Assembly (NCBI GenBank): GCA_029567705.1
Contig: JAKPXC010000021.1
Span: 1-38,445, forward strand
Source of the DNA: Candidatus Cloacimonadota bacterium
GTDB lineage: Bacteria; Cloacimonadota; Cloacimonadia; Cloacimonadales; Cloacimonadaceae
Direction: 5' to 3'
Length of the DNA stretch: 38,445 nt
Shown here: piece after piece, positions 8,679 through 17,400 of the stretch
How positions within the stretch are numbered: position 1 is the first letter of the stretch
How the letters are laid out: each line of letters starts with the position of its first letter
Program-made: the position numbers and the translations under genes
The notes under the pieces: model-generated
Database searches by the model: none
What the model was told of the DNA's origin: nothing
Seen by the model: only the letters and a program-made list of their open reading frames with translations

Positions 8679-9866
8679 TTATTTCTTGGCTTGACGCGAC
8701 TTGGAGATGAAGTAACCAATGTTGCCCAGGATGATGAAGACGATGATCATAATGTGAGCAACGGACTGAGCGTTCATGCCTATACGGGCTACTTTAAACT
8801 TATAGAGAATATTGCGGGTCATGCGGTTCAGATCCTTCCAGGCCAGAGGACCCATCTCGTCCTGCTGAGCTTTGGAGACCTGAGTCACGTCTATCTTGAC
8901 CTTGCCGTTATCCATGGTTTTGATTGCATCAAAGACAGCCTTCTTCTCCGGATACTTGGCGGTGAAAGCCTCATAATCCGCAGGACTGAAAGTGGCAATG
9001 TTCTGAGTGGTGATATTGATCAGCTCCTTAGTGGATTCATCCTGAAGCAGCTCACGGCTGAAGGGACGTCCGGGAACAATCTTGTTGCCATCTTCATCGG
9101 TTTGAACCGTGATGGGAGAATCGGGTTCACGATAGGCTCCAAAGACATCAACCAGCTTCTCATATTCTGCAGCACCTTTCAGGCCGGCAAGCATGCCGAT
9201 GAACTGACCGGATTGCAGGTAAGGATACTGATCGGCAGCCATAACGGCGGTCACACCCACAGCCACGTTCAAACCGAACTTGGGACGGGCGTAAACGATC
9301 CAATAGGAACCTGCCACACTGCCGGAGAACTCCACAGCGAGGTTCATTTCACTGTAGTTATTGATCCCCTTCATAATGGGCAAACTCTCGATCTTGCGGC
9401 CTTCAGCATCGGTCTTCACGGTAGCGGCGATGTTATCTCCCATACCAATAACGGTAGGCATGGCAAGAGTGCCAGGGATGTAACCAAAGTTACAATAATC
9501 CACACCGCTGACGATATTGGGATACTCTTCTTTAACACTGTTGATGGCAAAGTCGATCACCGGAGCACCGGAAGGCAGCCAGGTGAGTGTGAAGACTTTC
9601 ACATTACGTTCAAAGCAATGTCTGAGGATGGCAATCTCCATGGGGAAAAGCTCCGGCATGGTGGATGCATCGTGATAGAAACTTAGCAGAATAGCTCTGT
9701 CTTCACGGCCGGCAAAGCTATCGATCATCTGATACAGATTCTCGGTGGGCGGAGTAGTTACGTTATCCGAATTGTAGGGAATCATGAGCGGAATAACTAT
9801 GGCAAGAGCCACAACTATATAGATCCACCTACGATCAAGAGCCTGGATTCGTTCAAAAAAGTTCAT
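8679..9866 (-). CDS. Bitopic protein with large extracytoplasmic domain (395 aa), unknown
   Basis: A 395-aa protein with a transmembrane helix at each end (about 14-30 and 367-387). Basic residues lie before the first helix (LDRRW) and after the last (SKSRQAKK), so both termini should be cytoplasmic and residues about 31-365 extracytoplasmic. That domain starts with an alpha/beta-looking part (AILLSFYHD, VKVFTLTWLPSGAPVID) and has a striking segment near 240, YPYLQSGQFIGMLAGLKGAA. I know no function. The start at 9866 has AGGAGGAG upstream. The 15-nt and 10-nt gaps to its neighbours place it in the membrane-system operon. Confidence 0.85.
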   Translation of the reverse strand: MNFFERIQALDRRWIYIVVALAIVIPLMIPYNSDNVTTPPTENLYQMIDSFAGREDRAILLSFYHDASTMPELFPMEIAILRHCFERNVKVFTLTWLPSGAPVIDFAINSVKEEYPNIVSGVDYCNFGYIPGTLAMPTVIGMGDNIAATVKTDAEGRKIESLPIMKGINNYSEMNLAVEFSGSVAGSYWIVYARPKFGLNVAVGVTAVMAADQYPYLQSGQFIGMLAGLKGAAEYEKLVDVFGAYREPDSPITVQTDEDGNKIVPGRPFSRELLQDESTKELINITTQNIATFSPADYEAFTAKYPEKKAVFDAIKTMDNGKVKIDVTQVSKAQQDEMGPLAWKDLNRMTRNILYKFKVARIGMNAQSVAHIMIIVFIILGNIGYFISKSRQAKK

Positions 9867-9881
9867 CTATTCTCCTCCTGA

Positions 9882-10511
9882 TCAATCACCGCCGCCCAGA
9901 TATGAGCGTTCGATACCAAGTAATATTTTCAGTGTGGTCGCCACACTACCAAGTCCCACGCCCAAAGCTATACCGCGTTTGGAAGCGAGGTTTGGAACGT
10001 CCAGAATCCATTGGGAGATATCCGGCAGATGCCTGGAAATTTTTACGCCCAGCGGCACCTGTGCCAGCATCACCACAATAGCTGCCACCAGCAGCACTGT
10101 GGCTTCCAGGCTTCTGGCCCGGAAAGCTTTGTAAGCGGCTGAAGCCATGTAGAAGGCCAGGAGAGAGAACATCGTGGAGCTCATGGGCATCTGCATGTTT
10201 TCAAACATCCACATAAAGAGGCCACCCTTCTGGGTTCCACCAATAAATCCCGCCAGGGTTGTTACAACAAACCCGGCAAAGAAGAAGAAGCTGTATTGCC
10301 ACTTGGGAGCCTTTCTGCGTATCTTGGCAGAGTGCATCATGGAAAGGCTGATCACGCCCAAAAGCGCCGCAAAGGGTGCCATGGCACGTGCCCAGGGCAG
10401 ATAGAATTGATTGTAGAAGTCATCCTGGATGATCTTGTGCGGAGAGAAGGCCCAGAACACCCAGATCAAACCTCCGATCATGACTATCAGTAATGGTACG
10501 GTCTTTTTCAT
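9882..10511 (-). CDS. Polytopic membrane protein of the FN3/DUF6754 cluster (209 aa)
   Basis: A 209-aa hydrophobic protein with about five or six transmembrane helices (near 4-22, 42-60, 72-90, 106-125, 137-155 and 178-198). I do not recognise the family. Notable loops include GGTQKGGLFMW and LPDISQWILDVPNLASKRG. The ATG at 10511 has GAGG 6 nt upstream, and the gene begins 12 nt after the 975-aa gene, so it is the second gene of the operon. Its size and position beside bitopic ectodomain proteins suggest a structural or channel-like component, but nothing in the sequence proves transport. Confidence 0.85.
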   Translation of the reverse strand: MKKTVPLLIVMIGGLIWVFWAFSPHKIIQDDFYNQFYLPWARAMAPFAALLGVISLSMMHSAKIRRKAPKWQYSFFFFAGFVVTTLAGFIGGTQKGGLFMWMFENMQMPMSSTMFSLLAFYMASAAYKAFRARSLEATVLLVAAIVVMLAQVPLGVKISRHLPDISQWILDVPNLASKRGIALGVGLGSVATTLKILLGIERSYLGGGD

Positions 10512-10523
10512 TAAAGCCTCGCT

Positions 10524-13451
10524 TTATTTCGTGGGAAGAATATTATTAAGTGCTGTGATCTGGAAGGTGGAGAGAATACCACCGGCGATGATCACACTGA
10601 GAATCAGGAACTTGAAGTAGTCTTGGGCCTTCAGGGTTCCCAAAAGCATTGGTTCACGGTTCAGATAAGCTGATGCGGCATAGAGCTCTTCGCCTATCAG
10701 GGTATAATCGCAACTGGTGATGAAGAAAGGTATCTGGGTAACGGCATCGGTTCCTGCCACTTGAATGGCGCCAATGGAGTTCCCGGTTTCTGTCATCAGA
10801 AGCGATTCTGCAGCGAAATAGCCCATAAAGAAGTTTGTAGCGGCTCTTTCACGCACCATGATTCCGTTGAAACCTGCCACATAGGCAAATTGCATATCGG
10901 TCAGGAAGAAGATATTGTTCTTATCATAGGTATCTGGACGTCCCACTGCGTAGTGGGCTTCACGAACTATTTCCTGAGCGATGGGCATGATGATGTAGTT
11001 GTAGCAGGGAACGATCAGCTTGGTATCATATTCCGCAGCTTTCTTGGCAACCAGTCCCAAGATTCCCAGAGAGGCAAGAGTGGCGACGTCTGATAGCCCA
11101 CCATTACCCATGGAGAAGAGCATGGGACGTCCCATTTCGGTAGCGCGGCCAATGGCATTGTCGATCTCACTGAGTCCTGCGATGGGACGGATATAGAGGC
11201 TCTTACCCTGCTTGGCCAAATGCACAAAGACAAAGACCATTGCGGCAAAGAGCAGAGACGTAAAGAGGGTTACCCACTTGTTCTGGTCAAACCAGTTCGA
11301 GATCGGGATATAGTAGTTGAAATCCTCTTCTTTAGTTTGATCCAGATCAGATTCCGTGATGGCACCACGACCGTCTGTGCGGGTGATACGATAGGTCTGA
11401 TAACGGCCATCGGGTTCACGCACTGAACCGATATAGCGCATCCGGGATCTCTGACCCTTGATCTGATTGGCTCGTTTCAGATACTTATTGTTCTGGTAAG
11501 CAGCCAGTTCTTTTTGCACACTCTCAAGCTGAGAAGTGATTCTGGGCATCTGAGCAGCGGCAAGGGCTGGAGGAAGGCTATCCAGGGAAGCCTTGGCGGC
11601 ATTCAGTTCCGCTATCTGATCTTCCAGACCGGAGATGGTCTCCTGCAGGTCTTTGGCGGCTTCAGAGGCAAAGAGTGTGGTGTTCAGAGTGGTCTCGGCT
11701 TCTTTATCAAAGACTAAGTCTATGGAAGGAGAAACAAGTGTGAAGCTTCCGCGGTTATCGCCCTTTTGCAGAGCTCTGGCAGTCCGTTTGCCTTCGATGA
11801 TGGTAACCAGTGAATCACCTTCCACAAAGCGGAATCCGGAAATACCACGGGTGATGGTGGTGGGATAAGGAATCACCACGTCCAGATTGTTATCGTAAGC
11901 AGTATTGCTTTTTATCAGAGTGAATTGGGAACCACGCAGGCTCTTACGGTAAACCACATTCTGCAGCCTGGAAACTTCCACGCCATTACGGTAAAGCTGA
12001 CGACTGGGCATCAGAGACATCATCTGGTCGTCCCTGGCAAGATTCTGCTCTATCACATACTCTTTATTGATCCTGGGCTTCCAATCCATAGTAATCTTCA
12101 CTTTGAATCCGGACTTGTAATCATAACCAGCCGGCACACGCAACATGATGCTGTTATCCGGGTAGAATTCGTTTATCCGTGCAAAGGATTGGCTTTCACC
12201 GGCTTTGAAGAATTCGAAATAGATGTTCTTGACTTTCTGAGTCTCGGCTTTGTTCAATTGATAGTTCACGCGGAGGCGGTTGCCACGGCTGTTGGTGATG
12301 CTGGTCTTGGTTACAAAGACAATCGGATCATCCCAGAGCACTGTGAGTCTATCTCCCTTATCGTTGGGCTTATCCTCCACCTTAAAGGTAGGTTTGGGAG
12401 GAAGCTGAGCCACGGTGATCGGTCTCACATTTGCCGGAGCGGACATGGATGCCATACCCTGGGAATCGACAAAGCGAATAGCAAAACGGGAAGCCTTCAG
12501 CCTTTCCGGGCTCAGACCCTGCTCTGCCAATTGAGTAAGAGGAATCTGCGTATAATTTGGCAAAGCTCCTCCGCCGACTCCTCCCTGAGCGATCACCTGC
12601 AAAGCTTCAGCCGGGATACTGTCTTTCACCGCCATCCAGGCTTCAGAGCTCATTCCATCCGGAATCATCACTATCTGATAAGCCTGCAGATCATCTTTGA
12701 AGAGCGGGAAGTTCCACTCAAAATTCAGGCTGTTGCCATCTTCCACCAAGCTGCTGTAGAGGCTGGTGGCAGGTTCCGGAGCATTGGGAACCGGCATGCC
12801 GGAGCCCACCGGAGCGGGAGTATAAAACTTGTTGCGTTCGTTTACAGCAACTACAGTGTAATAATAGGTCTCACCATTGCGCAGGGCGGCATAGATCATC
12901 TGTTGATGCATCTTTACCCCTGCATAGGTGGAGGAATCCGCGGGGTCGGCAGAATTCAGTTTGGTGGCGCGTTTATAAAGATCCGCTTTATCCACGATAC
13001 TGATCAGATCAAGCTTCTCTGCCATGATTGAGGCAATCTTCTGATCCCTGGGAACATTACGATAGAGCGGGCTATCAGGACCCTGTTGCTTCTCTTTCTT
13101 GAGCTTGCCGGGGGATTCGATGTCGATCAGAGGATTGTAGGAAGTATCGTAGTAATACATCCGGTCGGATGCCACACCAGTCTTCACATTCACTTGCACG
13201 GAGGCATGATAGAAAAGGGTGTCCGGCGATACTCCACGGTAAATACGGTATTCAATAACCCGTTTGTCCTTGTGTAGGGGTTTCCAGCTCAGGATCAGGC
13301 CGGTGCCATCATCAAAAGGCACATCCTCAATCTTGAAGTCCTGGACCACATTCTGACTGCTCGTCTCTTGCTTCTGGGCAATAATCACTGTCACAACAGC
13401 AACGAAAACCAAGAGCATAGCGAGGATTAAACGACGTCTGTCTAACCTCAT
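10524..13451 (-). CDS. Large membrane protein, FN3-like ectodomain plus conserved cytoplasmic domain (paralogue)
   Basis: A 975-aa paralogue of the 943-aa protein downstream, with the same layout: signal anchor (about 7-25), fibronectin-III-like stretches (about 45-75 and 190-260), a coiled coil (about 593-655), a transmembrane helix (726-745), the conserved cytoplasmic domain (752-940, probably DUF6754) and a final helix (947-965). The cytoplasmic parts are strongly alike (IRPIAGLSEIDNAIGRATEM, IPFFITSCDYTLIGEELYAA), the ectodomains much less so, as expected if they bind different partners outside but share one inside. AGGAG lies 8 nt before ATG 13451. It is the first gene of the apparent seven-gene operon. 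Confidence 0.87.
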   Translation of the reverse strand: MRLDRRRLILAMLLVFVAVVTVIIAQKQETSSQNVVQDFKIEDVPFDDGTGLILSWKPLHKDKRVIEYRIYRGVSPDTLFYHASVQVNVKTGVASDRMYYYDTSYNPLIDIESPGKLKKEKQQGPDSPLYRNVPRDQKIASIMAEKLDLISIVDKADLYKRATKLNSADPADSSTYAGVKMHQQMIYAALRNGETYYYTVVAVNERNKFYTPAPVGSGMPVPNAPEPATSLYSSLVEDGNSLNFEWNFPLFKDDLQAYQIVMIPDGMSSEAWMAVKDSIPAEALQVIAQGGVGGGALPNYTQIPLTQLAEQGLSPERLKASRFAIRFVDSQGMASMSAPANVRPITVAQLPPKPTFKVEDKPNDKGDRLTVLWDDPIVFVTKTSITNSRGNRLRVNYQLNKAETQKVKNIYFEFFKAGESQSFARINEFYPDNSIMLRVPAGYDYKSGFKVKITMDWKPRINKEYVIEQNLARDDQMMSLMPSRQLYRNGVEVSRLQNVVYRKSLRGSQFTLIKSNTAYDNNLDVVIPYPTTITRGISGFRFVEGDSLVTIIEGKRTARALQKGDNRGSFTLVSPSIDLVFDKEAETTLNTTLFASEAAKDLQETISGLEDQIAELNAAKASLDSLPPALAAAQMPRITSQLESVQKELAAYQNNKYLKRANQIKGQRSRMRYIGSVREPDGRYQTYRITRTDGRGAITESDLDQTKEEDFNYYIPISNWFDQNKWVTLFTSLLFAAMVFVFVHLAKQGKSLYIRPIAGLSEIDNAIGRATEMGRPMLFSMGNGGLSDVATLASLGILGLVAKKAAEYDTKLIVPCYNYIIMPIAQEIVREAHYAVGRPDTYDKNNIFFLTDMQFAYVAGFNGIMVRERAATNFFMGYFAAESLLMTETGNSIGAIQVAGTDAVTQIPFFITSCDYTLIGEELYAASAYLNREPMLLGTLKAQDYFKFLILSVIIAGGILSTFQITALNNILPTK

Positions 13452-13498
13452 ACGCGGTCTCCTATTTTATGATACTTAGATGTTTCTTGGCTATCTTG

Positions 13499-13528
13499 CA
13501 TACGATTCAGAGGCAGCGAAATTGTCAA
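13499..13528 (-). promoter_or_regulatory. Putative promoter of the membrane-system operon
   Basis: On the minus strand TTGACA (13528-13523) is followed by 22 nt and TG, about 47 nt upstream of the 975-aa gene. The -7 part (CGTATG) fits the family of elements in this window only loosely, so the position is tentative. Confidence 0.3.
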
Positions 13529-13641
13529 CGTCTTTTTTGGTAGAAGCCTTGTACCCAAAAATCCACTTCAGTAAACTAACTGGAGAAACCCGATGTGAGA
13601 ATTCTTGGCGTTTTGAGCTTAGGGCTTGCAAGGGGGTTGCG

Positions 13642-13718
13642 GAGTCTTCACCGAGTCTTGCAGGACTCTTCCCGAGCAAAGTGTTCGGGAAGAGTCCTGC
13701 AAGACTCGGTGAAGACTC
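13642..13718. repeat. Intergenic palindromic repeat, copy 1 (perfect 34-bp arms)
   Basis: Two perfectly complementary 34-bp arms (13642-13675 and 13685-13718) enclose the 9-nt loop GCAAAGTGT. Related copies lie at 18438-18514, with the loop in the opposite orientation, and 30698-30780. It is noncoding and sits between the membrane-system operon and the small membrane protein. It resembles REP/MITE-type dispersed elements; no transposase is present. Confidence 0.85.
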
Positions 13719-13771
13719 GGCAGCTTATTGGGAATGAATGAGTGACGAGTAACTGGTAAGGAATGTTGCTA

Positions 13772-13954
13772 TTAGTTCGGAGTTGCAGGGAGCTCCGTGG
13801 TTTGCTGGACATTGTTTACCTGCTTCATCTGACTCGGTATCACGAAGATATACAGTGCCAATACGACCAGAAATAGAGCCACGCTCAATATAAAGAGAAT
13901 GATGCTGAATCTCCCCATCCTGCACTTGGCAGGGGTTTCCTTTCCGTTACTCAT
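13772..13954 (-). CDS. Small single-span membrane protein (60 aa)
   Basis: A 60-aa reading frame with one clear transmembrane helix (about 16-39, IILFILSVALFLVVLALYIF) after a short basic N-terminus (KETPAKCRMGR) and followed by a polar tail ending ELPATPN. The predicted topology is N-in. ATG 13954 has GAGGTG at a good distance; a GTG at 13963 is the alternative start. A putative promoter at 14106-14134 supports a real gene. I recognise no family. It is a lone gene between a repeat and the hybrid kinase, so its context gives no function. Confidence 0.6.
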   Translation of the reverse strand: MSNGKETPAKCRMGRFSIILFILSVALFLVVLALYIFVIPSQMKQVNNVQQTTELPATPN

Positions 13955-14105
13955 AATATTCACCTCACAGATATACTGAAATACAGGCCTCTGAGCGGAC
14001 CAAGGACACCAATTCTCTCTATGATACTGAACCCGAAGCTGGCTGGCAGGGCTGATCGGAACAGAGAGGGCAACAGTGTTATTGAACCTTTTGCGACCAT
14101 AAGGT

Positions 14106-14134
14106 CAAGATAAATGCCTATACAGGAATGTCAA
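14106..14134 (-). promoter_or_regulatory. Putative promoter of the small membrane protein
   Basis: On the minus strand, TTGACA (14134-14129), 16 nt, then TATCTTG, identical in heptamer and spacing to the element before the flavodiiron gene. It lies about 150 nt upstream of the ATG at 13954. Confidence 0.45.
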
Positions 14135-14263
14135 GCCTAAAGTGGGCAGGTAAAGAGAGTTTGTAGACACAGGAGTAGTGAAATTAAACTGAGTCAATCC
14201 TCTTAGTTTCACGTTCTTGCGTGTGTCAAAGCAGTCGGGAGTGTGATGAAAGCGGAAAATTTA

Positions 14264-14292
14264 TTGACAAACTTCTATGGAGATTTATCCTG
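14264..14292 (+). promoter_or_regulatory. Putative promoter of the hybrid sensor kinase
   Basis: TTGACA at 14264-14269, 16 nt, then TATCCTG ending at 14292, followed by an AT-rich stretch (CTTTAAAAT). It leaves a leader of about 125 nt. It differs by one base from the flavodiiron -7 element. Confidence 0.45.
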
Positions 14293-14417
14293 CTTTAAAA
14301 TGAGAAATGATGCTTGAGTTGCTCATTCTACGATGCTTCCAACTGCAAGCATGTCACAGCGTTTACTAGGCAGGAAAGTTCTCTGGAGAGCCGAAATGCC
14401 ACAGGATAGAGGTTTAA

Positions 14418-17400
14418 ATGATGGAAGACCGTTTTAGTCACTTGGTACAGAATTCTTCTGACTGGATTATGATAATCAGCAGAGAAGGGCAAATGATCTA
14501 TTCCAGTCCGGCTGGGCTCAAGATTGTGGGGCCTCAACAGATTGAAGTTATGCAGACCCGACACATCCTGGAGCTTGTGCATCCCGATGATCGCGCCCGC
14601 ATCGACGAGGTTTTTTCCGATCTGGTCCTGAACTCTGGAAAGACCATCACAGAAGAGCTGCGCATCAAAACAGACTTTGGTACTTATATCTGGATAGATG
14701 TAGTGGCCTCCAGCCTGCTGAATGACCCTTCCGTGGAAGGTATTGTGGCAAATGTGAGGGATATCACCTCCAGAAAGCAGACGGAAATGTTGCTGGAACG
14801 GCAACGTATCTATACAGAATCTTTGTTGAAGGCGATCCCGGACTTGCTGTTTGTGATCGCACCGGATGGCACCATTGCCGATATTAAAGCCGGGCAGGGA
14901 GATGAAACTCCCTATCCCGCTCATGAGTACATTGGCAAGAAGTTTTACGATGTCCTTCCCCAGAATGTGGCAGAAGGCTTCCGCATGGCACAGCAGAACC
15001 TGCTACAGGGAATTGCTGTGGATTCCTTCAAGTATGAGCTTTGGTCTGGCGATCAGACCCTTGAATATGAGGCCCGTTTCAGTACTCTAGGCGGGAAAAT
15101 GATGATCGCCCTGGTTCGAAATATCACTCAGATACGCCGGGCGGAGAAGTCTCTCAAGCATCAGAACCGCTTCTTAAGACTCCTCACTGAGATGTCCACA
15201 AACCTGGTAAAATCCGTGCTGGAGAATGTGGATGCCGTTCTTGCGGAAGATCTGATGAAAGTGGGCGATTACTTTGGTGCGGACAGGGTTTGCATCAGTG
15301 AATTCAATTCAGACGCCAAATTGTTCATCAAGACTCATTGCTGGGATCGAGGAGGAGATTCTTCTGAGGGAGTCCTGTTCTCGGAAATCTCAGCCAAAGA
15401 TTTACCGCTCAGTTACCAAAAGATACTTGCCGGGGAGATCTTGGTGCTTTCGGAGACTCAAGATTGCCCGGACATGCAGCTTGCGGAAAAGGACTATTTT
15501 CTCAGAGCCGGCATCAAGACCCACGTTTCAGTACCGCTCCTGAATGGTGAAGAGGTGCTGGGCTATCTGGGCTTTGAATTCATTCATAGTGAAGCACGCC
15601 TCTCTGAAGCAGATATAGATAATCTGTGGGTCTTGGCCAATCTTTTGGCTGAAGCACTTCAGAAGATATCGATTGGGAAGCGCTTGGAATCTGTGTCCGA
15701 GATTCAAAACATCCTCAATCGTATAGCCATGCACTATATAAACCTGCCGGTCGAGGAGCTGGAGAGCTCTATCACCGAGTCTCTGGCGGAGCTGGCTGTA
15801 TTCACCCAGGTAGACAGAGCTTATATCTTTGATTACCATTGGGATAGAGGTATATGCACAAATACCCATGAGTATTGCGCTCCGGGGGTATCCTCCCATA
15901 TTGCTGAGCTCCAGGCAGTTCCTCTGGCCGAGATATCCGAATGGGTGGAGAATCATAAACAGGGCAAACCTGTCCGCATAGACGACATCTCTCTTCTGGA
16001 TCCCGAGAGCAGCGTATATATGCTTCTGAAGCCTCAGAATGTAAAAAGCCTCTATACACTGCCTATGATGAATGAAGGCAAGTGTATCGGATTCGTAGGC
16101 TTTGACTCTGTGAAGAAGACCTATTGCTACACTGAGAAGGAAAGGCTGATGCTCCAGCTCTTCTCTCAGCTCTTTGTAAACGTGAAGAACCGTACTCTGC
16201 TGGAGCAAAGACTTATCAGCGAGAAGGAAAAAGCCGAAGCCGCCAGCCGCGCCAAGAGCGAATTCCTTGCCAATATGAGCCACGAAATCAGGACGCCACT
16301 CAATGGCATCATTGGCTTCACAGAGCTCCTCTCTCACACCATTATGAACCCCCAGCAGACTCAATACACCCAGAATGTACTGAACTCCAGCTATAATCTC
16401 TTGAGTATAGTAAACGATATCCTGGATTTCTCCAAGATCGAAGCCGGCAAGATGGAGCTTAACCCTGTGGAAACTCCTCTGCCGGAACTGCTTTTGAACA
16501 TGGTCGATGAGATGGAAGAGAAAGTGGCGCAGAAGGGTCTGGATTTCATCCTGGACTTGCCAAGCGATCTTCCCAAGCGAGTCATTATCGATGCTCCCCG
16601 CCTGACCCAGATTCTCAAGAACCTTCTGGAAAACGCCCTTAAATTCACTTCAGCCGGTGAAATTGAGCTGAAAGTGCAGTGCAAGAAAGAAACCGCCAGG
16701 CAGTGGGTGCTGGAATTCAGCGTGAGAGATACCGGAATAGGAATCGGCAAGATCCAGCGGGAAAGGCTGTTCAAAGCCTTCTCCCAGGTAGATTCTTCCA
16801 TCACCCGCAAGTATGGAGGAACCGGGCTGGGCCTGGTGATCTCGAACCATCTGGCTGTCCTGATGGGCAGTGGTATTCTTCTGGATAGCGAAGTTGGCTT
16901 TGGTTCACGCTTCTACTTTGATCTGGCATTTGAGAAGTTACCGAAAAACGAAGACGAGAAATACCCTCTATTACCTCTGCCCAAAAGACCCCACAGAGTA
17001 TTGGTGATAGACGACAATCCCAGGGTCAGAGAGGTTATAAAGCGAGACTTGGCAGACCTCGGCTCGAGCTCCACCTCCTGCGACAACCCTGAAGAAGCGC
17101 TCAGTCTGTTGACTCCTGATGCCAAGTTCGATCTGGCTTTGCTGGACAGCGGCCTGAAGAACGAAGAGTCAAAGAAACTACTGGAGACTCTGAAGCAGTT
17201 CAATTGCACAGCAGTTCTGCTTCATACCATCCTGGAACCCAAGGATCTTTTGGAAGCCGCACAGCAGGAAGGCTTTGCCTACTGTCTGCGGAAACCCCTC
17301 CGTCCCGGAGAGTTGGAACCCATCTTGGTAAATCTTGAGAAAGAAGAAGAGAAGGCAAATGCACCTCAAGCCTTTACTCCCACTGCCAAAGCCCCCGGCC

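Larger units (their letters stand above)
13955..14417. other. Intergenic region between small membrane protein and hybrid kinase
   Basis: About 460 bp without a gene, holding the two divergent putative promoters (14106-14134 and 14264-14292) and the kinase leader. The leader can fold two short hairpins: ATGCTT / AAGCAT at 14333-14352, and GGCA / TGCC at 14369-14400 enclosing CTCTGGAGAG. I could not match it to a known riboswitch. Confidence 0.5.

Noticed and set aside
13480-13737. Short open frames across the palindrome, on both strands
   Set aside because: The frames arise from the palindrome itself and recur at the other copies; no ribosome binding site.
14191-14229. Further TTGAC sites as minus-strand promoters
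   Set aside because: The one at 14224-14229 lacks the second element at the common spacing, and neither is closer to a gene than the element at 14106-14134.
14340-14417. c-di-GMP (GEMM) or glutamine riboswitch before the hybrid kinase
   Set aside because: A few bases look similar, but the conserved core sequences and pairing of those classes are not present.
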